Source: a virus. From it: a stretch of 64,000 nucleotides of DNA. The notes below the pieces were generated by a model. The model made no database searches and was not told the origin of the DNA. It saw only the letters and a list, made by a program, of their open reading frames with translations. The number at the start of each line of letters is the position of its first letter. Within the stretch, counting starts at the first letter, position 1. Positions 47,205 to 55,707 of this stretch are shown piece after piece. The position numbers and the translations under genes are program-made. The stretch is taken from positions 1-64,000 of the IMG/VR virus record IMGVR_UViG_3300032214_001462. One strand, given 5' to 3'.

Positions 47205-50200
47205 ATGGCATTTTGGAATCCTCAGCAAGGCTGGCAAACTTACAACCTACCCGCCAACTTTAGGGTTGATTTTACGCCCGCTGAATTTGCTGGTGAGTTT
47301 CCTGCTAACTTCCCAACAAACTTTAAAGTCAATTTTACTCCTGGCGAATTTGCATCTGAGTTCCCTGCAGACTTAGCGACCAATTTAAAAACAAATTTTG
47401 TAGCTAATGATTTTGTTGCTCAGTTTCCAGCGGATAAACCAGATAAGCAAGTCGTTTACGTAACTTTTACTGATAATGGTAATTCGGCAAGTATTAGCAA
47501 AGATAGCAGCCCTGGTTCAAAGGCAGTCACAATCAACGGTAACGCCCTTAATGCCGAACAAGCAATTGGCTCTGATACCTTTAAAAAATTAAAGGGATCC
47601 AACCCATTCATATTGCAGGGTATTTTTAATACAGTACAAAAGGCTGCAATTTCAAACCAGCAAGATATTGTTAAAAGATCAACAGAAGCAACTAAACAAA
47701 ATAATACAAACAAAAAAACAAACGAGGACAACAAAGCGCTGAATGATCAAAACATTCAGAAAAGACAAGATAAAGCAAATCAATTAAATACTGAGAACCA
47801 GCAAAAGAACGAAGAGAACCAATTTAAAAACCAAGAAGCAACAAAGTTACAACAGCAAAAAGTTGATGAATTAAATGCAGAAGGAAGAGAGTTAAATGAA
47901 AAGAATACTGCAATTAATAGGTGGAGTCAGAACACTGTCAATCGCTTATCCATAGCACAAGACGGCACTTATAAAAACAACGCAAATGCAATTGAGTCTG
48001 AAGAGCTAAGAGAGATTTTATCTCCAGAAGAATATTCAACTTATATCAATACTGCAAGTGATTCATTTGATGGTTTTTATACTGCAAAAGTAATTACCAA
48101 GTGGGACCCAAAAACACAAGGTGCTCAGCCACCTGTTGGTGGTTTTGATCCGACTTATTATCGGACACAAACGCAAGGTGGTACTATTGCAGATGAGCAA
48201 TGGAATGAAGCTTTAACAGCGGTCTCAATTAACGGTAGAGATAAACCAGATCTTGACATTGTAGGCAAATACGGAAATACAGATAACTATGCTTTCTTCT
48301 ATTACACAACACAGGGCAAAGCCGCAGGTGATCGAGGCAATGCAGCGCAAAGGGCTGGTATTGCAGAGGACTACAGCGAAGCCCTAACCGATGCCGATTT
48401 CCAGCTTTATAGAGATAAAGTCCTCGGTTTATCGGATCGCTTTGATGACCTTCAAGATTGGATCGACGCACAGGATCCGACAATCCTGGCAGAGTGGGTA
48501 AATAGCTTACCAGCGGATCAAAGGAGAGCTTTTAATGATGGAACTTTGCCCGTTCCAACCTTAGATAGCGTACCCGATCGTTTAAGAGGAAGAATTGTAC
48601 TTGAGAAAGAAAAAACAATTTTAGAAGGAGAACTTGGCGCTGTTATTAACGCAAAAGATAAGCAACAGCAGCAGACTTTTGGCTCTTTAACCAGTGATTC
48701 GCTTAAGCAAGCGGCAGCTGAATTACAACGCGTACAAGCAAGCCAAACTCAGTTTGATTTCCTCAGTGGTCTTGAAGGCTTTAACGAAGTATTTTCAATC
48801 AATGAAAGTATTTCTAATTCAATCCTTGGTGATTCGGGAATCGGCGGCGTTCTCGGATTTGTAGCAAATACTGAACGTACCTCAGAAGGCTTAGAAAAAT
48901 CCCTGGGAAACGTTACAGGCATTCCCAGTAGAAGCAATGCTGTTTATAACTGGCAGAAATGGTTCGATGATCAGCTATTAACACGTTACGGTGAAGGTGC
49001 TACTTTTCAAGATCCAACAGATCCCAACAACAAATTTACATTAGATGCGGAATTTGCTAAAGATTATATTGAGCGTTATTTAAAGCCGCGTTTTGATAAC
49101 TCAAAATCATTAACTGAGTTCATCAGCTATCTAGATGTAAAGCAAAACGAACAAAACATTTTCCAAACTCAAAGTGCATTGGATTCTTTGAGAGATATTG
49201 CAGACTTACGTGCACGTGCATTCCTTGATGGCGTTCGTGGACAAGATCCTTTAAACTTTGACACAAAGTTTTATTTTGATCCCACAGGCAACTTCTCGGC
49301 TGATGATCCTAAATTTGCAAGGTACGCAGAACAAAAATCTGAAGTCGCTAAAGATTGGGAAGACGCCAGAACAAGAGGGGATACTGTAAAAGTTGACGGG
49401 CTTACCTGGAACCAATGGGCATACTTTTACGGACTTGACGTAAATGATCCAGATCAATTTGCAAAGCTTAATTACCAAGTCAAAGGTGCAGCAAAAGGTT
49501 TTGACCCTGCAAAAGATTTGATTACATTAAAAGACGCAGAGGACTATATTCAGAACACAATTATTCCTGAAATTGCCAATGAAAAATTAAACATTGGCGA
49601 TATTAGTTTTTTAAACTTTGTCACACCTGAAGAGTTTGCCGACAATCTACTCGAAGGTATTGACCCAGAGAAACAAAAAGAAGAGTTCGATAAAGTACTT
49701 GAATCTCTGGGCTTAGGCGGTCAACAGTTAGGCATCGACGAAGTTAAGCAGTATATTGTTGAGGCATTTAGAACAGGTGCTGCAGAAAAGATCAGAGAAT
49801 CAATCAAGTTCTTAAATGAAAAAAAACTAAAACCTACACAAGAAAGGCTTGGCGTTGATTACATTGAACGACCAGAAGATTTCAAACCAACCTCATCTCC
49901 GAACGAGACAGAGCTCTATAAGATATTCAGAAACGCTGGTTATCAAGGTAGCGAGGATGAGTTCTTTGATTCTTTCTTAACAGATGTAGATAGAGGTGAA
50001 GTTCAGTTATTAACACAAGGTCAAAAGGGTTTACAGCTTGGCGGAGCCTTTGCTGGGCTAACAAGCAGAGATCCTTTTAAAGCCTTGTCTTCTATTGAAA
50101 CTCTATTTCCAGATGACAAGCCGACAGGATTAAGTAGTAGAAGAGAAGCTGCTGCGCCTAGTTATTTTAGTATATTTACAGACAACAATAGAGCAGAAGA

Positions 50201-50267
50201 CTTCAAGAGTGAAAGCGGCAAAAAGATACTTGGTGAATTCACTGCATTATTTAAAGGTGTTGACTAA
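47205..50267 (+). CDS. 1020-residue virion protein with N-terminal repeats
   Basis: Residues 15-74 contain three degenerate repeats of about 21: PANFRVDFTPAEFAGEF, PANFPTNFKVNFTPGEFASE, PADLATNLKTNFVANDFVAQ. Residues 150-240 are Asn/Gln/Lys-rich coiled coil. The rest is helical with many Asp/Gln-rich stretches (for example SLPADQRRAFNDGTLPVP) and no signal peptide. The size and place suggest a tail-hub, tape-measure-like or internal protein, but membrane helices usual in tape measures are absent. Confidence 0.6.
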   Translation: MAFWNPQQGWQTYNLPANFRVDFTPAEFAGEFPANFPTNFKVNFTPGEFASEFPADLATNLKTNFVANDFVAQFPADKPDKQVVYVTFTDNGNSASISKDSSPGSKAVTINGNALNAEQAIGSDTFKKLKGSNPFILQGIFNTVQKAAISNQQDIVKRSTEATKQNNTNKKTNEDNKALNDQNIQKRQDKANQLNTENQQKNEENQFKNQEATKLQQQKVDELNAEGRELNEKNTAINRWSQNTVNRLSIAQDGTYKNNANAIESEELREILSPEEYSTYINTASDSFDGFYTAKVITKWDPKTQGAQPPVGGFDPTYYRTQTQGGTIADEQWNEALTAVSINGRDKPDLDIVGKYGNTDNYAFFYYTTQGKAAGDRGNAAQRAGIAEDYSEALTDADFQLYRDKVLGLSDRFDDLQDWIDAQDPTILAEWVNSLPADQRRAFNDGTLPVPTLDSVPDRLRGRIVLEKEKTILEGELGAVINAKDKQQQQTFGSLTSDSLKQAAAELQRVQASQTQFDFLSGLEGFNEVFSINESISNSILGDSGIGGVLGFVANTERTSEGLEKSLGNVTGIPSRSNAVYNWQKWFDDQLLTRYGEGATFQDPTDPNNKFTLDAEFAKDYIERYLKPRFDNSKSLTEFISYLDVKQNEQNIFQTQSALDSLRDIADLRARAFLDGVRGQDPLNFDTKFYFDPTGNFSADDPKFARYAEQKSEVAKDWEDARTRGDTVKVDGLTWNQWAYFYGLDVNDPDQFAKLNYQVKGAAKGFDPAKDLITLKDAEDYIQNTIIPEIANEKLNIGDISFLNFVTPEEFADNLLEGIDPEKQKEEFDKVLESLGLGGQQLGIDEVKQYIVEAFRTGAAEKIRESIKFLNEKKLKPTQERLGVDYIERPEDFKPTSSPNETELYKIFRNAGYQGSEDEFFDSFLTDVDRGEVQLLTQGQKGLQLGGAFAGLTSRDPFKALSSIETLFPDDKPTGLSSRREAAAPSYFSIFTDNNRAEDFKSESGKKILGEFTALFKGVD

Positions 50268-50566
50268 TGTCTGATAAAAGAAAGAAAGCTGTAAAAGCAT
50301 CAAAGATTGCCAAGGACTCAATGCAATGCAATAAACCCCGCCGTACTCCCGGTCATCCAACAAAGAGCCATGTCGTGAAGGCTTGCGAAGGTGGTAAAGA
50401 AAAGATTATTCGTTTTGGCCAGCAAGGTGTAGAAGGTGCTGGTAAAAACCCAACAACAGCCAAGGACAAAGCACGCAAGAAGTCATACTACGCGCGACAC
50501 AATGCTCAAGATGCTAATCCTGACAAGATGTCGGCAAGATACTGGTCCCATAAAGTAAAATGGTAG
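50267..50566 (+). CDS. DUF5872-like basic protein
   Basis: 99 residues. KSHVVKACEGGKEKIIRFGQ, then TAKDKARKKSYYARHNAQDA and SARYWSHKVKW. The K(A)CEGGKEKIIRFG...ARH...YW...KW pattern is shared by DUF5872-type proteins of phages and giant viruses. Basic and probably DNA-associated in the virion; role unknown. Start overlaps the previous stop. Confidence 0.75.
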   Translation: MSDKRKKAVKASKIAKDSMQCNKPRRTPGHPTKSHVVKACEGGKEKIIRFGQQGVEGAGKNPTTAKDKARKKSYYARHNAQDANPDKMSARYWSHKVKW

Positions 50567-50582
50567 ATAAAACCAAACAGTA

Positions 50583-50834
50583 ATGGAATTAGCCGGAAAG
50601 TACACAGATTTAAAAAAATGGTCCGAAACGCCAGAAGCAACTGGAGGCGAGTACCCAACGTTAAAACAAGAATTGAATCGGCAATTAAACATTTTAAAAA
50701 CATCGATTCCCGGATCAAAAGAAGCAGCACAAGCCATGATCACAATCAGTGAACTTCAAAACACAATTGCAATCGTTAAACAAAACACAAGTGCAATCCT
50801 TAAATCTGAAAACGGACTAAAAAATTATCTCTAA
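50583..50834 (+). CDS. Small helical protein
   Basis: 83 residues, helical and Gln/Asn/Lys-rich (LKQELNRQLNILKTSI). Sits 16 nt after the DUF5872-like gene. No family recognised. Confidence 0.5.
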   Translation: MELAGKYTDLKKWSETPEATGGEYPTLKQELNRQLNILKTSIPGSKEAAQAMITISELQNTIAIVKQNTSAILKSENGLKNYL

Positions 50835-50877
50835 GCCCGATAGGCTGCTAGACTGCGTGGGCTGATTTCTTACCAGA

Positions 50878-51000
50878 ATGGCAAAAACCAAAGCAACAGC
50901 TCTTCTAATCGAATCGAAGCCCAAAAAGACACGTCAAGGAGATGGCAAGCATTCACGTCCTAATCACGGACGCAAACTATCTCGCGGTCAAGGTAAGTAA
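50878..51000 (+). CDS. 40-residue basic protein (KKTRQG type)
   Basis: Reads MAKTKATALLIESKPKKTRQ then GDGKHSRPNHGRKLSRGQGK. The KKTRQGxGKHSxxxxGRKxxRGQG pattern is familiar from tiny basic phage proteins. Probably virion or DNA-binding. An AGCCC/GGGCT hairpin lies just upstream. Confidence 0.6.
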   Translation: MAKTKATALLIESKPKKTRQGDGKHSRPNHGRKLSRGQGK

Positions 51001-51015
51001 TTTTTATGTATGATT

Positions 51016-51037
51016 GGGGGTAATAATATTTGCCCCC
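51016..51037 (+). promoter_or_regulatory. Hairpin abutting the endolysin start
   Basis: GGGGG and CCCCC close a 12-base AT-rich loop and end directly at the ATG (51038). It would hide the initiation region in mRNA. An upstream TTG at 51014 in the same frame could bypass it. Confidence 0.5.
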
Positions 51038-51703
51038 ATGTCAGATTTTTCTGCCGCAATCAATATCATTAGAAAATACGAAGGCTTTAGCGAAAAGGCA
51101 TACCCAGATCCTTGCACTGGAGGAGAACCTTATACGATCGGGTATGGCAGTCAATACTATCCAGACGGTGCGCCAGTACGTAAAGGACAGCTTTGCAGCA
51201 AACAAAAAGCATTGGAATATTTATTTCATGAAGTTAACGTCATTGATACTCAACTCGCAAAATTAAATCTGGGCATTGACCACTCTATGCACCAGGCACT
51301 GATCTCATTCATTCATTCGATTGGGTGGGAGCCGTTCCTTTACAGCAACATTGTTGATTGTTTGGAAAGAGAAGACTTTTGCAGTGCCACAGAAGAGATG
51401 GGACGCTGGATCTTTGATGAAGACCATAAAGCTATTGGTGGCCTCCTGGATCGCAGGCGGGAAGAGATCACCTTATTCTTGCTGGATGTTGACGCAAACC
51501 CTTGGTCTTCTACAGAAGTCCTTCTGAAGGCTTTCCGGAACTACACTGCAGCACCCCATCAGGTACGTGCAATCCGGGCACTGGAAGAAAACATCAATCC
51601 CTATGTTCTTTCCGAATTTGCAAACAGTTTTTTAATTGGCCAAGAAACATGGGATTCTTTTTGGGATAACGAAGCAGAGTGTTTGTTTGATAGCTACGAT
51701 TAG
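51038..51703 (+). CDS. Endolysin, GH24 lysozyme
   Basis: 221 residues. IIRKYEGFSEKAYPDPCTGG and EPYTIGYG give the Glu, Asp, Thr arrangement of T4/P22-type lysozymes (E-x8-D/C-x5-T). It hydrolyses the glycan strand and should lyse the cell at the end of infection. The C-terminal 70 residues, after LLDVDANPWSS, are an extra hel-rich extension not usual in the family. No signal peptide or SAR helix is seen, so a holin is needed. Confidence 0.85.
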   Translation: MSDFSAAINIIRKYEGFSEKAYPDPCTGGEPYTIGYGSQYYPDGAPVRKGQLCSKQKALEYLFHEVNVIDTQLAKLNLGIDHSMHQALISFIHSIGWEPFLYSNIVDCLEREDFCSATEEMGRWIFDEDHKAIGGLLDRRREEITLFLLDVDANPWSSTEVLLKAFRNYTAAPHQVRAIRALEENINPYVLSEFANSFLIGQETWDSFWDNEAECLFDSYD

Positions 51704-51721
51704 AATAATTTCATCGAAAAC

Positions 51722-52021
51722 ATGCAAAGCGGAATGGAACGATCTGTCGAACCAAGGGAATTTGAGCTCCCACTTGAGCTTCAGTTTTCTATGCGCAAAG
51801 CAGAGCTTGCAGCCAAAGAGCTAACATGGGACGAACTCTATTGTGCACTTCTTAACCTGTACCACCAGCGATTGATGGAGTGGTACGCAGTGAAAGCTTT
51901 GATGGAAGAGGAGAATGTTTCTATTGACTTTGATATGCCAACAGATTTGGAGCTAGCAGAACTCGCCGCCGCATGTGCATACGACGACGAGGATGAGGAA
52001 GACGATCTTCAGCCGTTCTGA
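51722..52021 (+). CDS. NblA-like phycobilisome degradation protein
   Basis: 99 residues. FELPLELQFSMRKAELAAKE then LTWDELYCALLNLYHQRLME follows NblA: E-L-x-L-E-x-Q-F-S-x-R, a helix break, then L-x-x-L-Y-x-Q. Host NblA (about 60 residues) bridges phycobilisomes to Clp protease; phage copies are known from Microcystis phages. A second part, after residue 65, is very acidic (DDEDEEDD) and has no counterpart in NblA. If real, it frees amino acids for phage growth. Confidence 0.6.
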   Translation: MQSGMERSVEPREFELPLELQFSMRKAELAAKELTWDELYCALLNLYHQRLMEWYAVKALMEEENVSIDFDMPTDLELAELAAACAYDDEDEEDDLQPF

Positions 52022-52119
52022 GCCTCGTCTAATTCAATAAGGCGGTTCAGATACCACTGTGCTTTCTTCAGTGATTCTGTGCCGCCTTTGTGGCGTTCAC
52101 GCCAATTTAAGCAGACCAA
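52009..52119 (-). pseudogene. Partial second DUF3310 copy
   Basis: A short frame encoding GNLVCLNWRERHKGGTESLK followed by KAQWYLNRLIELDEAQNG. It matches the C-terminal half of DUF3310, parallel to the gene directly upstream (CIKYLWRCNLKG, CEWYLKRLI). There is no ATG; TTG at 52119 has AAGGA five bases before it. Either a remnant of a duplication or a tiny gene. It overlaps the NblA-like gene's end on the other strand. Confidence 0.5.
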
Positions 52120-52135
52120 GTTTCCTTGGATACTG

Positions 52136-52429
52136 TTAGTACGTTTGAATCAGCCTCTTTAGGTACCATTCGCATTTTTGCAAGTCCTCTTTCGAGTTTC
52201 CTTTGAGATTACAACGCCAGAGGTACTTAATGCAATTTCCTTTGCAGTAACCACGAAATTCTTCGTTTGTTAAAGCTGCCTCAATAGCTTCAATGCACTC
52301 AATACTTCCATCTGCGTAGTGAGAAGGGCGATTGACAGCATCCCCCTGGATCACAGGAATTTGTTCTTTAGTGGCCCAGGGAACCGGGCACACGCCTCCA
52401 GGGCAATCACTGATTACTTCGTCAGTCAC
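52136..52429 (-). CDS. DUF3310 protein
   Basis: 97 residues from GTG at 52429. VNRPSHYADGSIECIEAIEA, then CIKYLWRCNLKGNSKEDLQ and EWYLKRLI are the DUF3310 core, a phage family sometimes called nucleotide kinase but not proven. The open frame extends to 52633, where it is a shadow of the upstream gene. The GTG is 8 nt after that gene's stop. Confidence 0.8.
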   Translation of the reverse strand: MTDEVISDCPGGVCPVPWATKEQIPVIQGDAVNRPSHYADGSIECIEAIEAALTNEEFRGYCKGNCIKYLWRCNLKGNSKEDLQKCEWYLKRLIQTY

Positions 52430-52437
52430 AGATAGAT

Positions 52438-52779
52438 CTATCGGATCAAACCACGACGTTTTGCTGACAGCATCATCTCCTCCTCGTCCGGCTCTTCCAG
52501 TTCGATCACTAAGTTCTTCGGTCGCGGAGACGCTCCCATCGACAAGCCCTGCTCCATCGAAGGAATGTAACCCGTCGCTCCAAGTCGTGAGCCCTCGAGA
52601 TTCAGTGGATTCCGCTCCAGCCCTTGTTCGCATGCAACTAAGCCTCTGTTATACAGGTCATATAAGGGTACATCATTTTCTTGATTTGCGAGAGGTTGAC
52701 CAAAGTCTTCCTCATCAAGACAACGACACTTAAGCTCATCTTGAACAAAGCTATCTAAGAAACCAGCTGCTGAGTGCAT
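52438..52779 (-). CDS. Hypothetical acidic protein
   Basis: 113 residues, starting MHSAAGFLDSFVQDELKCRC, acidic in the centre, ending in KRRGLIR after LEEPDEEEMML. An ATG at 52824 is an alternative start but would enter the divergent promoter. No family recognised. Confidence 0.5.
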   Translation of the reverse strand: MHSAAGFLDSFVQDELKCRCLDEEDFGQPLANQENDVPLYDLYNRGLVACEQGLERNPLNLEGSRLGATGYIPSMEQGLSMGASPRPKNLVIELEEPDEEEMMLSAKRRGLIR

Positions 52780-52817
52780 CACGTTTTTGATCGATTTACT
52801 ACTTCTACAATAATAAG

Positions 52818-53189
52818 ATGGCAAATATCTTTACACCTACATACGATCCAAGGCAAGATTCTGGTACTTCAGGAGCAGAAGTATCTGATCTAAACCCCGA
52901 ACAGGCGTACGACACTGACTTACGTCGTCTTAGTCAAGATGAAAGGGGTTCAGCGCAATCAGTTAATAATTTACAAAACCGTGTTGCTAAGTTTATGCGA
53001 GCGGCAAAGAGTGCTGGTGCCTACCAACAAAGGGCTGGCATCGATGAGCCAACAATTCGTGGAAAGACTCCACGCACTCAAGCTGTGATTGCAGGTACTG
53101 AACTACCATCAACTGGTGATTCCGGAGGGCGTACCGGTGCTGTTGGCTACGCCCGCAAACCAGGAGCTCAGTTCGGTAAAGGTTTCTAG
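52818..53189 (+). CDS. Hypothetical structural-type protein
   Basis: 123 residues, polar and Gly/Ser/Arg-rich, starting MANIFTPTYDPRQDSGTSGA. Alone on the plus strand between minus-strand genes; its stop overlaps the dcd stop by 4 nt. No family recognised. Confidence 0.5.
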   Translation: MANIFTPTYDPRQDSGTSGAEVSDLNPEQAYDTDLRRLSQDERGSAQSVNNLQNRVAKFMRAAKSAGAYQQRAGIDEPTIRGKTPRTQAVIAGTELPSTGDSGGRTGAVGYARKPGAQFGKGF

Positions 53190-53773
53190 ACCTGAGAGAA
53201 GACAACGTTATTTGGTTGGTCTTGATACTTACCTTTCCTATCCTGGTAAGTTGTTTTACAAGGATTACCGCGATAGAAAAGAAGTTGCGTAATTCCTTCG
53301 TTCGCATAGATGCGATTGAAGAGACCAGTGCAATTACTAATCTCAAGTGTTAGATAGCCTTCCCACCCACTTTCTGCTGGTGTAATATTGACCAAAATTC
53401 CAGAACGTGCATAAGTAGATTTCCCCACCGCAACAACAGTGACATCTCTGGGGAGCTTCAGACGTTCTTGCGCAACACCAAGGCAATAACCATACGGAGG
53501 AAGAAGGAAATATTCACCGCGCTCATCTTCTAGTAAGTCTGCGGGCTTCAGGATATCAGGATCAAAGTCCTTTGGATCGCAATCCCCTGCTTGCACTTTA
53601 CCAAAAATCAAGCACTGACTTGGTGACAAACGAATGTCATAACCATAAGAACTAAGTCCATAGCTGAGCAACTTGCGTTTTCCTTCTTTACTGACCAAGT
53701 GGTCAACAAAAGGAGAAATCATCTCCTCCTTTTCGGCAAGCTCTTTGATTTCCCAGTCGGCCAGAACGCTCAT
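53186..53773 (-). CDS. dcd: dCTP deaminase
   Basis: 195 residues. SYGLSSYGYDIRLSP near residue 40 and VVAVGKSTYARSGILVNITP with AESGWEGYLTLEISN are the Dcd signature, including the catalytic Glu and the Ser-x-x-Arg nucleotide-binding residues. It turns dCTP into dUTP, supplying dUMP for ThyX. Length fits the family. The ATG at 53773 starts a leftward unit separated from the next minus gene by 33 nt. Confidence 0.92.
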   Translation of the reverse strand: MSVLADWEIKELAEKEEMISPFVDHLVSKEGKRKLLSYGLSSYGYDIRLSPSQCLIFGKVQAGDCDPKDFDPDILKPADLLEDERGEYFLLPPYGYCLGVAQERLKLPRDVTVVAVGKSTYARSGILVNITPAESGWEGYLTLEISNCTGLFNRIYANEGITQLLFYRGNPCKTTYQDRKGKYQDQPNNVVFSQV

Positions 53774-53806
53774 GGACCCTTTTAATCGTTCTTCAGTATA
53801 CAGAAT

Positions 53807-54394
53807 TCAACAAAGAACACGCCCTTTTTCTGAGTAAATAGCAATAAAGTTTTCAATAGCTTTCTCGGTATTGTGCTTGGGAGGCAGATAGACCAAAAAA
53901 GAAGTACAGGTTTTATGTGTCTTTACTTCGTTTTCTACCCTGCGCAATAAAAAGGGTGCGGTTTTTAAAATGCACATGGGGAAATCAAATATCTTTTGTT
54001 CGTAACGAATCATGTCAGGGCAGTTGCTGAAATAAAGACCTTGCTCTACTTCTCCTGCTAGCCATTCACGATACAAACGACGAAACCAAACTGCATGCGA
54101 TGAGGTCAACGTAATAGCAGATGAACGTGTCATCTTCCATCGTTCAGTTTTTTTGTCCCAGAAATAACATCCACTGGGAGGAAAAAGATAAACTTTCCCA
54201 AACCAAGGTTGGCAGTTCAAGCCGTCATCAGAAGGTGTATAGAAATTTTCGGCGCCGACGTACTCGTTTGCAAGCTTTGAACTGGCAACATCAAGATCAA
54301 TGCCACCAAGCAATTCGTTTGCAGCAGTTGCAAGGTCAGTACTGGTGATCATTTCAGTGTCTTCTCGCCTGGCACCAACGGCAAAGACTGTCAT
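53807..54394 (-). CDS. Degenerate N6-adenine methyltransferase-like protein
   Basis: 195 residues. It follows the phage Dam-type layout: IDLDVASSKLANEYVGAENF, YTPSDDGLNCQPWFGKVY, then LFPPSGCYFWDKK where the catalytic NPPY/DPPY motif is expected. Asn/Asp is replaced by Phe and Tyr by Ser. It probably does not methylate in the usual way. Start overlaps the previous stop by ATGA. Confidence 0.55.
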   Translation of the reverse strand: MTVFAVGARREDTEMITSTDLATAANELLGGIDLDVASSKLANEYVGAENFYTPSDDGLNCQPWFGKVYLFPPSGCYFWDKKTERWKMTRSSAITLTSSHAVWFRRLYREWLAGEVEQGLYFSNCPDMIRYEQKIFDFPMCILKTAPFLLRRVENEVKTHKTCTSFLVYLPPKHNTEKAIENFIAIYSEKGRVLC

Positions 54395-54780
54395 TTGTTT
54401 TCGGCTACCTTGTTGTAATCGACTTCAAAATAACGCATACCCGCTTCGTCGTTAATAAGGTATCCCGCTTTTTCTTGCGGATCTATTTTTTGAGCGGCAG
54501 ACAAGATGCGACGAAAGCTTTCAGCCATATCACCGTCTCTATTGCGTTCGCACTCTTCCTGTGCTGAGTGCATCTCCTTCAATGTCATAAAAAACATTGA
54601 ACGTTCTTTGTTCTCCGGCTGAAACACAAGTACACCAGGGCCCTCTGCTTGCCAAAACTTGGAATATTGCTGCCCCATGTCGCCAAGAATTAGGCGCACG
54701 GTGGCATCAAGCATCTTCGCTTTCGTCTTGTCCATCTCTGGACCGATCACCGAAGCAATTAGTTTTTCCCGCCTGTCCAT
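54391..54780 (-). CDS. Hypothetical protein
   Basis: 129 residues, helical, with MDKTKAKMLDATVRLILGDM near the start and Glu/Arg-rich middle. Overlaps the upstream gene by 74 nt in another frame and is coupled to the methyltransferase-like gene. No family recognised. Confidence 0.5.
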   Translation of the reverse strand: MDRREKLIASVIGPEMDKTKAKMLDATVRLILGDMGQQYSKFWQAEGPGVLVFQPENKERSMFFMTLKEMHSAQEECERNRDGDMAESFRRILSAAQKIDPQEKAGYLINDEAGMRYFEVDYNKVAENK

Positions 54781-55234
54781 TTTCTAGTAATCCTTGACGT
54801 TTAAGTGATTCTAAAAGCTTTGGCATAGGTTTGTATAGTACAACAAGCTTGCCAAGGACTCCTCGTTTTTTTACTAACTTACCTTTATCGTCCCTTACCT
54901 TATCGAATTCACCTGATCGAATCAGATATTCGGCCACACACCTAAGCCTTCTTTTAAGGGGAAGCTCTGCCTGAGGAAATTTACCACAAATTGTGTCCTG
55001 ACTCATGTCTTTGAAGGCCAATCGCAATCTATTGGCCAAAGTCATGCCAGAATTTGCGTCTTCTTCCTCGTAATTTTTTACGTTCTCTAGATAGCGACGC
55101 AGGCAAGCATCATCAAAAGAGCCTTCGGGAGGCAAAAAGAATAGGACCTGCTTACTTAAAGATTCAGGCAAAAATTCTTTGTAGTTTTCGATCGTGATGA
55201 TTTCTATATTCACCCCCTTAAAACGATGTGACAT
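54707..55234 (-). CDS. Hypothetical, possible winged-helix protein
   Basis: 175 residues. The middle, LPLKRRLRCVAEYLIRSGEF with KVRDDKGKLVKKRG, looks like a basic DNA-binding segment. Its last 74 nt overlap the next gene. Shares one base with the HTH gene before it. No family recognised. Confidence 0.5.
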   Translation of the reverse strand: MSHRFKGVNIEIITIENYKEFLPESLSKQVLFFLPPEGSFDDACLRRYLENVKNYEEEDANSGMTLANRLRLAFKDMSQDTICGKFPQAELPLKRRLRCVAEYLIRSGEFDKVRDDKGKLVKKRGVLGKLVVLYKPMPKLLESLKRQGLLENGQAGKTNCFGDRSRDGQDESEDA

Positions 55235-55659
55235 TATCCAATCCTTCCAAAGGTGCGGTTTTTATACATCTTGTCGACAACACCTTCTTTGCCCCTGGTA
55301 TCGGTCTGATCGATCTCCTTGTTTTTTGCAAAAGATTGCACTAATTGATTCCAGGGAATCCTCAAAACTGCTTTCTTTTTGTGATCTGGGGAAATGTTGA
55401 CGTAATGGATACCCTCTACCCAGCCCTTTTCTGGATTTTTACGCCCAATTGCAATCCAATTACGCACGGTTTGATCCGAGACACCTAAACGTCTACCACA
55501 TTCTTCTGTCGAAATGTACTCGTCGCAGTAAGCCTCAGGATTTAATACGTCAGTCTCACCGCTTGAATAGCGACTATGCCACATAGAGGCAAGGATGTTC
55601 TTGATACCCTTCAATTCGTGGGCAACATCTTCAAATCCTTTTCTTATCCCGTAATTCAT
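55234..55659 (-). CDS. HTH (excisionase-type) DNA-binding protein
   Basis: 141 residues. EYISTEECGRRLGVSDQTVR with NWIAIGRKNPEKG is a MerR/excisionase-type helix-turn-helix plus wing. It heads the minus-strand block 53.8-55.7 kb, so it may regulate it. A TTTAAAAAACTG stretch lies directly upstream. Confidence 0.6.
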   Translation of the reverse strand: MNYGIRKGFEDVAHELKGIKNILASMWHSRYSSGETDVLNPEAYCDEYISTEECGRRLGVSDQTVRNWIAIGRKNPEKGWVEGIHYVNISPDHKKKAVLRIPWNQLVQSFAKNKEIDQTDTRGKEGVVDKMYKNRTFGRIG

Positions 55660-55707
55660 AGCAGAACAGTTTTTTAAATGCTAGTGTGTGAGAAAGTTTT
55701 TTGCGTT

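Noticed and set aside
52430-52633. N-terminal extension of DUF3310
   Set aside because: This part coincides with the upstream gene in another frame, and a GTG start just after that gene's stop gives the family length.
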